64,000 nucleotides of DNA from Liopterus haemorrhoidalis (GCA_963971575.1 OZ020616.1:21247713-21311712), one strand, 5' to 3'. Shown: positions 1-11,737, numbered from the stretch's first letter. Program-made: numbers and translations. Notes: generated from the sequence alone by a model not told the origin.

Positions 1-290
1 ATCCCGAAATTGGTTTTTCGGCATTTGTATGGGTTATACTTGTAAGCAAAAACTAAGTCGATATCCCATCGGCCCTAAGAGATATTACGGAATTCGTGAA
101 ATCACATTTCACCCCTTTTCATCCCTTAGGAGTGGAATTTTTAAAAATCCCTTCTTAGTGGGTGCTTACGTCATGAAGGGAATATACTCTCCGAATTTCA
201 AGTTTCTAGGCCCAGGGGTTCGGGCTGGGCGGTGATGAGTGAGTCAGTCAGTCAGTCAGTCAGTCAGGACACTGCCTTTTATATATATAG
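1..290 (+). repeat. 3' end of interspersed repeat family A
   Basis: This stretch matches the last ~290 bases of the larger element ending near 5186. Both carry the same block beginning CGTCATG(A/G)AGGGAATATAC, a GGTTCGGGCTGGGCGGTGATGA box, a run of GTCA units (241-266) and a final TTTTATATATATAGAT. It is directly followed by the sequence I read as the start of another copy. No coding potential is seen. The superfamily is unknown to me. Confidence 0.6.
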
Positions 291-1080
291 ATAGAAGACT
301 AGCTGAGTACCCGTGCTTCGCTACGGTATACTGACGGACGCATTAGTGTAAAATCCTCAGTTGGTTTTTAAACATGTGTATGGGTAACCTTTGTAAGCAA
401 AAATCTAGTCGATATCTCATCTGTCCTAAGAGATATTGAGGAAACCATGAAAAAACATTATACTTTTTTTCACTATATAGGGGTCGAACTACTGAGTTAA
501 AAAAACTGTAAAACTTTTTAAACATTTTAGAAAGACATATAAATGTTAAAAAGGAATATTATAACTCAACAAACGAAGGAAATGCGAAGAGTTTTATATT
601 TCTCCCTTTTAGGGGCTGATTAGGGTAAAATTTAGACATAATTTAAAATTTTTATGGGTAACCATGGTAAGTAAAAACCAAGTCGATATCTTAATGGTCC
701 TAAGAGATATTGAGGAATCCGTGAAATCACATTTCAGCCAATTTCACCCCCTTAGGGACCGAATTTTGAAAAATTCCATATAAGTGGGTTCTTACGTCAT
801 GGAGGGAATATATTTTCCGAATGTCTGTATGTCAAGGAACGTTCTATCGAATAAAAATACCAATTTACCCCGTTAGTAATGAAATTAAAAAAACTGTAAA
901 AACGCTTTCCACATATTTTAAATAGAAACCTATGCACCAAAATGAAATGTTATAACTCAAGAAATACAATGGTTTCTATAATTCAACCGGAATGTAGATT
1001 CACCCGTTTAGGGGTTGAGAAATCCTGAATAAAAAAAAATGTATGAGTAACCTTTTTAAGAAATATTGACCTAAGAGATT

Positions 1081-1865
1081 GTAGCGAACCGGTTACGTTA
1101 CTTTATAACGTACCATTTATTGTCCACTAGGTAGCGAGCCGTGGTATTATATTATGTCTAATCTCAAACTGAAATGAGATATCTGACTAAAGGAGATCGG
1201 GTAGTAGGCGTGAGTGTGATGCAGGGTTCATCATTACGATATGTGAATTAAATGATATGTATTGTTGTACTTACCAACCGACTGAACAGGCATCTTGTAT
1301 TTAAGTTTGGATCTAAGCTGTTCACTAAAGTTCTTAAGGTGAAGGGTTTACACTCGTGAACACGGTTTAAAATTAATGAATTAAATTTATTAACAGTAAT
1401 ATTTACAAATAGTTTAAATGATTAAAAGTTTAATATGCATTTAAAGGAATTAATGAAATAAAACAAACAGAATTGAGTAGACCACCAGAAAATATCGACA
1501 CAGTGCCTCTACGAATGCTACTACCTAGATGTTACTACTAACAAGCCCGAATACTATCTGATCTCCTCCTCTCAGAGTCGTGTGTTTTTATGAGAAGTTT
1601 CTAGGTATTTCGTGGAAAAGGGGTTTAGCTTTGTTCAAGGGGACGCTAGTGTTCAGAGTTATTAAGCAATAACTCTGAAGAAATTTCTCCCTGAACAAAG
1701 AACCATTTAAAAAATATATTTCTAAAGATACATAAAATTTCTAAAATTTTATTATTTGAATTCTCAAAAATATACCCTTTTTAAAAATCCCAAATAAATA
1801 TCTTTCAAAGGAATTCTCCCGACGGGTGTTTGTGAAAGTTTCTGATGGACTACTCGATTCGTTAC
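1081..1865. mobile_element. 785-bp hAT-like non-autonomous insertion in repeat A
   Basis: This block interrupts the CCTAAGAGATATTGAGG box of repeat A. The flanks read AAGAGATT (1073-1080) and AAGATATT (1866-1873), an 8-base duplication with one mismatch as expected for hAT. The ends are imperfect inverted repeats: GTAGCGAACCGGTTAC at the left and, reversed, GTAACGAATCGAGTAG at the right, about 11 of 15 matching. No protein is encoded. An internal cruciform lies at 1652-1679 (12-bp perfect stem, loop AAGC) within an outer stem reaching about 1628-1702. Confidence 0.55.
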
Positions 1866-2411
1866 AAGATATTGAGGAATCCCTGAAATCAAATTGCATC
1901 CCTTTTACCCCTTAGGGCTGGAATTTCATAAAATCCCTTCTTAGTGGGTGCTTACATCATGGAAGGAATATACTTACCGAATTTCATGTCTCTATGTCCA
2001 AGAGATGTTCTATCGAATAAAAAATACCAATTTACCACATTAGGGGTGATATTAAACAAAAAAAAAAAACCTCAGAACACTTCCTAAAGATTTTGAAAAA
2101 ACACATATAAGCCAAAAAGGAATGTTATAACTCAACAAAGATTGGAACTAAGTAACTGGAAATACGAAGGGTTCAATTTAGAGGTTAATTAAGACAAAAT
2201 CCTGAATTCCTATGTTATTTAAACATTTGTATAGATAACCATTGTAAGTAAAAACCAAGTCGATATCTGATTGGTCCTAAGAGATATTGAGGAATCCCTG
2301 AAATCACATTTGACCCCCTTTTTAACCCCTTAAAGGTAAACTTCGAAAAATCTCTTCTTAGTAGGTGCTTACGTCATGGAAATAATATACTTTGCGAATT
2401 TCATGTATCTA

Positions 2412-2976
2412 CAGTACCTAGACAAAATATTATAACCACTTACAAAAACAACTGTTTATTAAAAATGCCGACATATTGTCGTATACTTTATTTATTTCTT
2501 TAACATATCGTGTATTTATTAAAAGATAAGCTATTTTAAACATCTTCAACTCTGTATTTTTATTCTGACTGACTGCAAGAACAAAAAGTACCGATTTTGT
2601 CCTGGACAGGTAACTCGCCGGATGTCAATCCTATCGAAAATGTTTGGAACCTCCTGAAAAGACTTGTTTATGATTTAAATAATACTAATAAACAAGTTAA
2701 TAGATAATATTAAAAAAGTATGGCATGGCTCTTCAGAAATTGGAAATTGTATTAGGGCATGTATTGAGAGTATGCCTCCAAGAATTGCGGCAATAATAAA
2801 AGCAAATGGGGGCAACACAAAATATTAAAAAACATTTTATAAATGTACTAAAATAATTTGAAATAATAAAATACAAAATAAAAACAAAATTGGTGTATTA
2901 CTATTTTGTTGATTTTGTGTAAAACAATGATTTTTTAAAACATCATAAGTGGTTATAATATTTTGTCTAGGTACTG
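2412..2976 (+). mobile_element. Tc1-type element, internally deleted (565 bp)
   Basis: Perfect inverted repeats of about 31 bp bound the element (CAGTACCTAGACAAAATATT at the left, its complement at the right). TA dinucleotides flank it at 2410-2411 and 2977-2978. Removing it restores a repeat-A sequence (CATGTATC-TA-TGTCCAA) that matches the uninterrupted copy around 1985-2005. The 5' part of the transposase is missing and only the C-terminal coding end remains, so it is a non-autonomous deletion derivative. Confidence 0.88.
2603..2828 (+). pseudogene. C-terminal remnant of a Tc1-like transposase
   Basis: Translation gives WTGNSPDVNPIENVWNLLKR, which is the conserved PDLNPIENLW block carrying the catalytic Glu of DD34E transposases. 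After a frame break it gives ESMPPRIAAIIKANGG and a stop. The two upstream catalytic Asp residues and the DNA-binding domain are absent. It lies inside the TIR-bounded element at 2412-2976 and is clearly non-functional. Confidence 0.8.
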
Positions 2977-5186
2977 TATGTCCAAAAAACGTTCTATCGA
3001 ATAAAAAATACCCATTTACCCCTTTAAGGGTGAAATTTTAAAAAACTGCCAAAATTATTTCGAGGTATTTTAAAAAGACATCTATGTGCCAAAAAGGATT
3101 GTTATGACTCAACAAACACAGGAAATACGACGGGATGTATAATTCACCCCGAATGTAGATTCACCCCTTTAGGGGTTGATTAGGATAAAATACTAAAATA
3201 AGTTTTTGGCATTTGTATGGGTAATCTTTATAAGCAAAAATCAAATCGCTTATAACTTATTGGTCCTAAGAAATATTAAAAAATCCTTGAAATCACATTT
3301 CACCCCAGCTAAGTCCGAATGTAGATTCACCCTTTTAAGAGTTGATTGGGCAAAATCCTGAAATAGATTTTTTGGCCTTTGTATTGGTAATCTTTATAAG
3401 CAAAAATCAAATCGCTTATAACTTATTGGTCTTAAGAAATATTAAAAAATCCTTGAAATCACATTTCACCTCAGCTAAGTCCGAATGTAGATTCACCCTT
3501 TTAAGAGTTGATTGGGCAAAATCCTGAAATAGATTTTTTGGCCTTTGTATTGGTAAACTTTATAAGCGAAAACCAAATCGATATTTGATTGGTCCTCAGA
3601 GATATTAGAGTATCATTGAAATCACATTTTACCCCTTTTAACCCTTTAAGGGGAAATTAAAAGAACTGTCAAAAAGGTATGTTATAAGTCAACAAACACA
3701 GAAAATACGACTGCATGTATAATTCACCCCGATTGTAGATTCACCCCTTTAGGGGTTGATTAGGACAAAATTCTGAAATAAGTTTTACGGCATTTGTATT
3801 AATAATTTTTGTAAGCAAAAATTGGTCCTAAGAGATACTAAGGAATCTTTGAATTCACATTTCACCCCTTTTCACCATTTAGGGACGTAATTTTAAAAAA
3901 CTATTAATACTATTTCGAGAAATTTTAAAGACAGTTTTGTGCAATAAAGAAATTGTATAACTTAACACACACAGGAAATACGACGGGATGTATAATTCAC
4001 CCCGTTTGTAGATTCACCCCTTTAGGGGTTGATTAGGCAAAATCCTAAAATAAGTTTTTCGGTGTTTGTATGAGTAATCTTTGTAAGCAAAAACCAAGTC
4101 GGTATCTTATTGGTCCTAAGAGATATTAAGGAATCCTTAAATTAACATTTCACCCCTTTTCACCCTTTAGGGATGTAATTTTATAAAACTGTCAATAAAA
4201 TCGAGATATTTTAAAAAGACACCTACGTGCAAAAAATAAATTTTATAGCTCAACAAACACATGAAATACGACGGAATGTATAATTCACCCCGTTTGTAGA
4301 TTCACGCCTTTAGGAGTTGATTAGGACAAAATCCTGAAATAAGTTTTTCGGCATTTGTATGAGTAATTATTGTAAGAAAAAACCAAGTCGATATCTTATT
4401 GGTCCTAAGAAATATTAAAGAATCCTTGAAATCGCATGTCACCCCGTTTCACCCTTCGGGGCTGAAATTTAAAAAAACTGTCAAAACCATTTCGAAATAT
4501 TTTAAAAATACACCTATGTGCCAAAAAGTAATGTTACATCTCAACAATCACAGGAAATACGACGGGATGTATAATTCACCCCAATTGTAGATTCATCCCT
4601 TTAGGGGTTGATTAGGACAAAATCCTGAAATTAGTTTTTCGGTATTTTTATGGGTAATTTTTGTAAGCAAAAAGCAAGGCGATATCTAATTGGTCCTAAG
4701 AGATATTAAAGAATCCTTGAAATCCCATATCACCCCTTTTCACCCTTTAGGGGTAAAATTTAAAAAAACTGTCAAAACCATTTCGAGATATTATAAAAAG
4801 ACACTTATGTGCGAAAAAGAAACCTTATAACTCAACAAACACAGGAAATACGACGGGATGTAAAATTCACCCCGATTGTAGATTCACCCCTTTAGGGGTT
4901 GATTAGGACAAAATCCTGAAATAAGTTTTTCGGGATTTGTATGGGTAATCTTTGTAAGCAAAAACTAAGTCGATATCCCACCGACCCGAAGAGATATTAA
5001 AGAATCCTTGAAATCACATTTCACCCCTTTTCGCCCCTTAGGGGTTGAATTTCGAAAAATCCCTTCTTAGTGGGTGCTTACGTCATGGAGGGAATATACT
5101 CTCCAAATTTCAAGTTTCTAGGCCCAAGGGTTCGGGCTGGGCGGTGATGAGTCAGTCAGTCAGGACACTTGCTTTTATATATATAG

Positions 5187-5438
5187 ATTGTTATTATTTA
5201 TAATATGTATGTATATGTGTATATACATATATGTATAATTTTTAAGCGTTTTGATTTTTTTTTCATCTGTACATTGTAGTGCGGTAATAATAATAATAAT
5301 AATAATCAAATGCTGTAAATAATTTAGTTACACACACATGTATATTCTGTATTCTGTATAATATTGTAAAATTATTGTAACTTATAAACAATAAAAAATT
5401 ACAAATTACAAAATGAAAATATCAAACTTCGGTTATCT
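5187..5438. repeat. AT-rich spacer with simple repeats
   Basis: No gene is seen. The stretch holds alternating TATG/TATA runs (5205-5240), a TAA microsatellite (5285-5305) and AT-rich sequence leading into the LINE at 5439. Confidence 0.5.
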
Positions 5439-6084
5439 ATGACGGAAACGCATAACAAACTCGACGCGCAAGCATCCCAATTGAGCGTTTTATTGGGTAA
5501 GACAAAGGAACTGGAAGATGAGAACGAGAAACTGCGTGAAGAGAACGAAGATCTTCGAGTTTCGTTGGACGACCAAGAGCAATATTCACGTCATAACTGT
5601 CTGGAAATACATGGACTGCCTGAAGTAAAGGGTGAAAATGTAGTGAGTGAAGTAGTGAAAGTCGGTCGTGTAATAGGTATGGACCTGAAACCTGAAATGA
5701 TTGATAATTGTCATCGGCTCGGGCGACAGGGTGGAAATTCTCCAGCAATAAGGGGAATTATTGTGAAATTCGTGCGGAACTTGGACAAAGAAGCTTACCT
5801 TAAGTGCCGTAAAGTCAAGCGTAACTTAAATACACGGGAACCTGGGTTTTGACGTGAGTAATACTGTGTACTTTAATGAAAATTTAACACAGCGTAGAAG
5901 AATGCTCATGTCACAAGCTAGGATAATGAAACGTGTCTATAATCTGGCTTATGTATGGTCTAGAAACGGCCAGATCTATGTTCGAGAGCGCGAAAATTGT
6001 AAAATTATATATGTTAGGTCGGAAAAGGATTTAAAGGATATTGAGAGGAACTACAAAGAGGATACTCAACTCCAATACAGATAA
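5439..6084 (+). pseudogene. LINE ORF1 protein remnant (coiled coil + RRM-like + CTD)
   Basis: The first ~137 codons encode a heptad-rich coiled coil (residues ~20-48, rich in LEDEN/LREEN), then QEQYSRHNCLEIHGLPE and NCHRLGRQGG, which resemble the RNA-binding region of L1-type ORF1 proteins. After a single frame change at 5852-5854 the C-terminal domain continues with VYFNENLTQRRRMLMSQAR and VWSRNGQIYVRERE. ORF1 proteins of this type bind LINE RNA in the cytoplasm. The frame break makes this copy a pseudogene. It belongs with the endonuclease/RT pieces that follow at 6085-9376 and 11137-11737. Confidence 0.75.
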
Positions 6085-7200
6085 GTAAACATTTAACTTT
6101 GTATTACCAGAATGTGCGTGTACGGAAACATGGCTTAATAGTAATATTAATACGGGAGAATTATTTAATGATACTTATACGTGTTATCGGAATGACAGAC
6201 AGAATGTTAGGAGAGGGGGTGGGGTGTTGTTAGCGGTTCATAATAAATGGTCATCTGTGAATCTAGCAAAATGCAATTCCTCTCACGAATTTCTAATAAT
6301 TAAGGTTTTTAATAATGTTCAATCATTTATTTTTTGTTGTGTATATTATAAATCCTTTTTCGACTATTTAGATACATATCCTGAATTAAATGGAGCAAAA
6401 ATCTTTATTTTCGGAGACTTTAATATTCCAACAATCAGCGGTGAAGATTCTCTGTCAAACGTTAATACTAATGATAAAAAGATCATTGAATTAAATAATT
6501 TTATAAACATGTATAATTTAAAAAGCAAAAATGAAATAAAAAATAATAATTCGTGGACTCTTGATTTGGTACTGACTAATCTTGAAAATGTAACAATTGA
6601 CAGGGAAACAGATCCACTAGTGCAGGAAGATGGTCACCACCCCGCACTTTTCATTGTTATAGATTGTAATGTATATTTTTGTAAGCAACCAGTTTTTCAT
6701 CAGAATTCATATAATTATAAAAGAGCCAACTTTGAATTAATTTATAGGGAGTTAAGTAAAATTAACTGGTCGGTTTTAAATGATTATATGAACGTTAATG
6801 AGGCAGTGGATGAATTCTATAGCCGCATCTACGCAGTATTAGATCGACATGTTCCCAAAATACCTCACCATAAAAATAATTATAATCGATTATTTAAAAA
6901 TATCAGTCCGGGTCTGGCGACTTTAAGTATCACCTGGGAATGTTTAGACAGGCGCGTAAAGATTTAAGACATCTGATTAAAGTGAAACATATTGAATATA
7001 TGGTTGATATGGAAAACAATATTTGTAATGACCCTAAAACTTTTTGGAGTTTTACGAAGAAACAAAAAAGATGGGAAATAAGTAGTCACTTTATTGACGA
7101 TAAAAATAATAAACTTATCAATAATAATGAAATATCAAATGGCTTCGGTGAATATTTTTCGTCAGTATTTGACCCTGTTCAGGCAGATGGGGATTTATAT
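6085..7200 (+). pseudogene. LINE ORF2 endonuclease and linker remnant
   Basis: The stretch starts with LTLYYQNV, the usual start of an apurinic-type endonuclease, and jumps to TETWLNSNINTGELFN, so roughly the first hundred residues of the domain have been deleted near 6110. From 6150 the frame runs through GGGVLLAVHNKW, the metal-binding FIFGDFNIP, WTLDLVLTN and the catalytic-loop relic DGHHPAL (normally SDHHP). A frameshift near 6900-6945 leads into the linker FRQARKDLRHLIKVKH. A hAT element inserted at 7201 separates it from the reverse transcriptase. The catalytic His pair survives but the deletion rules out activity. The clade is CR1/Jockey-like by overall pattern, not proven. Confidence 0.8.
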
Positions 7201-8138
7201 TAGGGCTGTACATCGAAGGCAAAACATCGATGTTTAACATTGATGTTAACATCGGCGCTTACTATCGATGTTGAAAAAACATCGAAGGAAAAACATCGAT
7301 GTATCGGAAACATCGATGTTTTATTAATATTAAAAAAAGCTATTTATTTATATTATGTAGGTTTAATTTAATAATGTAAAGAAAAAATACGAAAAAAGTA
7401 ACACATAATACACAAAAAGCATTTATTAGATTTTGAAATAAAAATATTTCTTTTTAATAGTAATTAATTTCACATTAATATTATTATACCCAATGTAATA
7501 ATCCTAATTTGTACCTACAGTCAATTCCAAACGATTAGGCGGAACTAACCGCAATTTTCATTTTTGTAATTTGTCATTAGATATTTTTTTATATATTGAA
7601 GTTGATTTTTCCTGAACAAAATGATCAAAAGCTTCAATAAATCGGTAAAAGTAACTAGAATTGTATATCTAGGTCCGCCTAAACCAAAGGAACTAAATTA
7701 AAGCCAACTTCAATATATAAAAAAATAGCTACAAAAATCCAGGAATTGGAGGAATAACAACTGGGAAAGTGTCAACAAGACTCAAAAAGAAAAAGTGTGT
7801 TGGCGTCGTTGGTCGTTCGCATTGTTTGCAAAAATTAGAAGTTTCTTCTTATTTTTTCGTATTCTGCTAACTGCTAAGAAGAATAAGAACTAACACTATT
7901 AGTATTGTTATATCACAATGGATGGCGCTTATATTTTGTGTACTAATTTTAATATATAACTTAAATTAAAATTACATTTTTAAGATTCCAGCGCCTCTAG
8001 CGGTAGTTCCTGAATTTCAAAGTTTAAACATCGACATCGGTAGTAGACATCGATGTTTTATCGATACTATCGCCAGCTGACCATCGATGGTAAAAACATC
8101 GATGTTTTCGATACATCGATGTTTTTCTCCCATCCCTA
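7201..8138. mobile_element. Non-autonomous hAT element with CATCGATG subterminal repeats
   Basis: The 8-base duplication ATTTATAT flanks it exactly (7193-7200 and 8139-8146). The ends start TAGGGCTG at the left and, reversed, TAGGGATGGG at the right. Both ends are packed with direct and inverted copies of the palindrome AACATCGATGTT, a typical arrangement of hAT transposase binding sites. No transposase is encoded in the 938 bp. It splits a LINE reverse transcriptase gene, and a smaller TA-flanked MITE (7518-7698) is nested inside it. Just after that MITE, 7701-7735 repeats part of the MITE interior in inverted orientation. Confidence 0.85.
7518..7698 (+). mobile_element. TA-flanked MITE, short (181-bp) subtype
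   Basis: It is flanked by TA (7516-7517, 7699-7700) and starts CAGTCAATTCCAAACGATTA, related to the ends of the MITEs at 23447, 45177 and 54255. The copy at 54255-54435 is the same length and closely similar throughout. It carries internal half-palindromes around ACTAGAATTGTATATCTAG. No coding sequence is present. CAGT ends plus TA duplication suggest mobilisation by a Tc1/mariner transposase. Confidence 0.75.
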
Positions 8139-8146
8139 ATTTATAT

Positions 8147-9376
8147 GGCGACGACCATATTATTGATACTAGTTTATACATATTTCATCTCGATAGTATT
8201 TCACTTGAAGATGTAGAGTGGCCCATAAAGAAATTAGCCCCAAAGCGATCATGTGGACCTGACCTTATACCTCCTTATTTTATTAAGGGTTGTATGGATG
8301 TTTTAGCTGTGCCTTTGTGGATATTGTTTAATAAATCTGTATCAAGTAATGTTTTTCCTGATAGGTGGAAAATCTCGCGAGTCTGTCCCAAACATAAATC
8401 GGGTGATAAATGGTTACTTAGAAACTACAGACCTGTTTCCATCCTTTCTTCTCCTGCCAAAGTTATCGAACAAATTATAAGCAGGCATTTATTCCATCAT
8501 GTTTCACCTAATATCTCTGACAGTCAACACGGATTTTTACCAAAAAAATCTAGAGACTAACCTCCTGATTGTAACTAATTTCATATCAAATAATATAGAT
8601 CAAGGTCATCAAACAGATGTTATATACTTAGATATGAGTAAAGCATTCGATAAAGTCCCGCATAAACTTTTAGTGAATAGTTTGAGCTCAAACGGTGTCT
8701 CTCGTCATACCTGTAATTGGTTTTTCTCATACCTAACGCAAAGATTTCATATGTAGAATACGCGGGTTCTCAGTCACGTCAGTACTCAACACCATCTGGA
8801 GTACCACAAGGCTCGAATCTTGGGCCCTTGCTATTTTTGTTAGCAGTTAACGATGTTCCACAACAAATAACTCATGGTAGTTGTCTGTTATTTGCGGATG
8901 ACATTAAATTATATAAGCAGGTTAACAATGTTTCAGATTGCCATGATCTGGAACAAGACCTAAAAATGCCTTGGAGCTGTGACTCAGGTTTACAGTTTAA
9001 TGCATCTAAATGTAAAGTAATGTCGTTTACTAAAAATCGAACATTAATTAAATTCGAATATGAAATGGGTGACACTGTAATTGTAAGAATAGATTCGATA
9101 ACAGATCTTGGTGTCATTTTTGATTGTCAGTTAAATTCCAACAGTCATAGAGTGACATCTGTACGTGACTGTTTTAAAACATCAGGTTTCATACTTAGAA
9201 TGGCGAGAGACTTCAGGCAAGCAAACATACATTATTTTATTTAACGCAGTGGTACGTAGCAGGTTGGAATATGCGTTAGAGGTTGTCCAGACTAAATGTT
9301 AACGTAGTGATGAATACAGAACTACGGGTTTTTACCCTATGTATGAATCATCTAAAACAATATTAGAGCGATATTC
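8147..9376 (+). pseudogene. LINE ORF2 reverse transcriptase remnant (CR1/Jockey-like)
   Basis: The reading continues from the linker at 7192 once the hAT insertion is removed. Motifs in order are KLAPKRSCGPDLIPPYF (RT 0/1), NYRPVSILSSPAKVIEQII (RT 2), DVIYLDMSKAFDKVPH with the first catalytic Asp (RT 3), SGVPQGSNLGPLLFLL (RT 4) and LLFADDIKLY with the FADD catalytic pair (RT 5). Frame changes lie near 8550 and 8750, so the gene is dead. The 3' part (9250-9376) is interrupted by an RTE-clade LINE and resumes at 11137. Reverse transcriptase would copy LINE RNA at the nicked target. Confidence 0.85.
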
Positions 9377-9392
9377 TATTAGATCTCCTAAA

Positions 9393-11120
9393 ATTTATTA
9401 AAGACGGTCAAAATAATTTACTGACTAGAAAAAAATAATCAAGAGATGGAAAGAACATTTTAAAGAACTACTTGAAGGCCAAGATTCCAGTGAAAAAAAA
9501 ACAAATAATAAAGAAAAAAGACAATTTTACAGAAATAACGGAATTAGAACTGCAGGTAGCATTAAAGAAAATAAAACTAGGAAAAGCGGCGGGCTGTGAC
9601 AATATTACAGGAGAAATGCTCAAATTCATGCCACCAGAAGGGCAAAAAGTTTTACTTGACATATACAACGAAGCGATACAAACAGGTGCAGTACCCGTGG
9701 ATTGGACCAAAGCTATTATAGTACCCATTTACAAGGAGACAGCAAAAATTGTAAAAACTATCGCGGAATCTCTCTACTAAGCATGCCAGGAAAAATATAC
9801 GCCAGAATACTAGAATACCGACTACGCCAATAATTAGAAAGTACCATTGAAGAATCTCAACACGGCTTTATGAAAGGAAAGAGTACAGTAGACTCCATAT
9901 TTGCTCTCAGACAAATTAGTGAAAAACTAACATTATATGGGAAATCACTACATATATGCCTAATTGACCTAGAAAAGGCATTTGACAGAATTGAAAGAGA
10001 GAAATTATGGGAAATACTGGAAAAAAGAAAGGTTGGGAAAGAAATAATAGAAGCCATAAAAAGTCTATACACGAGGTGCAGTAACGTAGCAAGAACGGGA
10101 CAAATGTCATCTGAAGAATTTATAACATCACGAGGATTAAAACAAGGATGTATACTCAGCCCAATTCTGTTTAACCTATATCTAGACGAAGCTATAAAAG
10201 AAACTAAAAGAAAAGCGAAACACTTCAGGTTAGGATGGAATTTGGAAAATGTTGAATTCCTGGAATTCTTATTCGCAGACGACATGGCAGTTATAGGAGG
10301 TACAGAAAAAGATCTACAACATAATCTTAATATAATTACCTAAGAAATGGGAAAGATCGGAATGAAAATAAATATAACAAAAACAAAGACCATGGTTATA
10401 GGTAAAGACAACTCATCTCACGGTATATATATACAGAATGAAAAACTTGAGCAAGTCAACAGCTACAAGTATTTAGGTAGTTACTTATCTAAAAATGGAA
10501 CATGTGAAGAAGAGATCAAAGAGAGAAGAAATAGTGCAGCGAAAATCTTTAATGCACTGAAGACATCCTTTCTCAGCAAAAAAGACATCCCGAAAGATAC
10601 AAAAGTAGCGGTCTATAAATCAGTCTATGTTCCAGCGCTAACCTATTCTTGCGAATCTTGGACCATAAACAAGATACAACATAGTAACTTACAAGCCATG
10701 GAAATGAGATTTCTTCGTAAAATTGTAGGCAAAACGCGACTAGACAAGATAAGAAACAGTGAAATTAGGAAAGAACTGAAAATCAAACCCCTAATTGAAA
10801 ACATTTACGAACAACAACTGAGGTGGTACGGACATGTTCAAAGACAGCCTAAAGAAAAACTTGCAAAGAAATCCTTTGAGACAAGAATGAGCGGAAAAAG
10901 ACCAAGAGGAAGACCTAGGAAAACATGGCTTGAGGGTATCAAGGAAGCAGCTACATATAAAGGAATAGATACTCAAAATATGAAGCAATTAACGCATAAC
11001 AGAGCAGAATGGAGAAAGTTATGTAAGACACCGGCCGACCAAGAAATTTTGTTATAAGTATATTAAATGTAAACTCGACACCTTCGGGTATAAGAGTCTT
11101 AGATTATGTATGTATGTATG
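9393..11120 (+). mobile_element. 5'-truncated RTE-clade LINE inserted in another LINE
   Basis: A ~16-base duplication flanks it, TATTAGATCTCCTAAA at 9377-9392 and TATTAGATCTCTTAAA at 11121-11136 (one mismatch). The 3' end is a short ATGT-type repeat (11106-11120), as is common in RTE elements, and the 5' end is truncated within the region just before the RT domain. Removing it restores the older LINE's reading (LLDLLKDRRDIRSF). It is therefore younger than its host LINE. Confidence 0.85.
9415..11057 (+). pseudogene. RTE-clade reverse transcriptase remnant
   Basis: The reading begins LTRKKIIKRWKEHFKELLEG, the usual lead-in to the RT. It then breaks frame into KKIKLGKAAGCDNITGEMLK (RT 1), HICLIDLEKAFDRIEREKLW (RT 3, catalytic Asp), RGLKQGCILSPILFNLYLDE (RT 4) and FLFADDMAVIGGTEKDL (RT 5, FADD). 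The C-terminal region has VNSYKYLGSYLSKNGTCEEE, a RWYGHVQR block and RPRGRPRKTWLEGI, which are hallmarks of RTE-type C-termini. Stops or shifts near 9470, 9780-9870 and 10342 disrupt it. The last 236 codons (10347-11057) are uninterrupted. Confidence 0.85.
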
Positions 11121-11136
11121 TATTAGATCTCTTAAA

Positions 11137-11737
11137 GATAGGCGTGATATTCGTAGTTTTTTATTTCTACATAACATATGAAACGGTGGCATAAATTGTT
11201 CGGTCATCCTATCTGATATTTATATCAAAGTTCCACCAGCTGGAATGAGAATAAGAAATTAGTTGTTTCGGGAAAATGCTGCTAGAACGGAATCTTGTAG
11301 GATGAGTTCACTGAATCGAATGGTCCCTCTTTATAACCAATTACTACTAAGAAATAATTTGTCTGACATCTTTTATATGAGTTTTGGCAATTTTCGAAAA
11401 CTGATTTGCAACACTTTGTAAAATTTGGTTACATGTTTTTTTATATATGTGTGTATACATTGTATGTGTACACATATATTTTCCTTTTTATTTGATTTCT
11501 TTTTTATTTTATTTAATTTAAAAGTATTTATTTGCATATGTTGTATACCTTATTATTTTGTTATTATTAATATTTATTTCTTGCATATTGTTGATATTTT
11601 ATGTATATATATATATATAATTTGATTTTTATCTACATGTGTAGATACTATTGCGTATACTTAATGTAGGGACACTTTTGGGACTTTCAAGTCTGTTGTA
11701 TCCCCTATTTCTCAATAAATTAAATTAAATTAAATAA
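11137..11737 (+). mobile_element. 3' end of the CR1/Jockey-like LINE
   Basis: This is the continuation of the LINE that began at 5439, after the RTE insertion. It encodes LLDLLKDRRDIRSF, VPPAGMRIRN and SLNRMVPLYNQLLLRNNL with breaks, then an AT-rich 3' UTR. It ends with GTTGTATCCCCTATTTCTCA and an AATTAAATTAAATTAAAT tail (11715-11737), a terminal organisation typical of such LINEs. Confidence 0.7.

Larger units (their letters stand above)
291..5186 (+). repeat. Repeat family A element with internal ~288-bp tandem array
   Basis: The element starts with ACTAGCTGAGTACCCGTGCT around 299 and ends with a GTCA run plus TTTTATATATATAGAT near 5186. Its body is built from diverged copies of one unit. 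Each unit carries GATTCACCCCTTTAGGGGTT, then a TTGTAAGCAAAAACCAAGTC box, a CCTAAGAGATATTAAGGAAT box, a CACCCCTTTTCACCC box and an AACACAGGAAATACGACGGG box. The first box recurs near 3738, 4011, 4302, 4588 and 4876, a spacing of about 273-291 bases. Earlier copies are more eroded and are interrupted by insertions at 1081 and 2412. Short open frames here (e.g. 3342-3527, 4399-4590) are repeats of the unit and not genes. Confidence 0.7.

Noticed and set aside
1..5186. CRISPR-like array because of regular repeats
   Set aside because: Units are ~288 bp, diverged throughout and have no spacer/repeat alternation; the DNA is eukaryotic.
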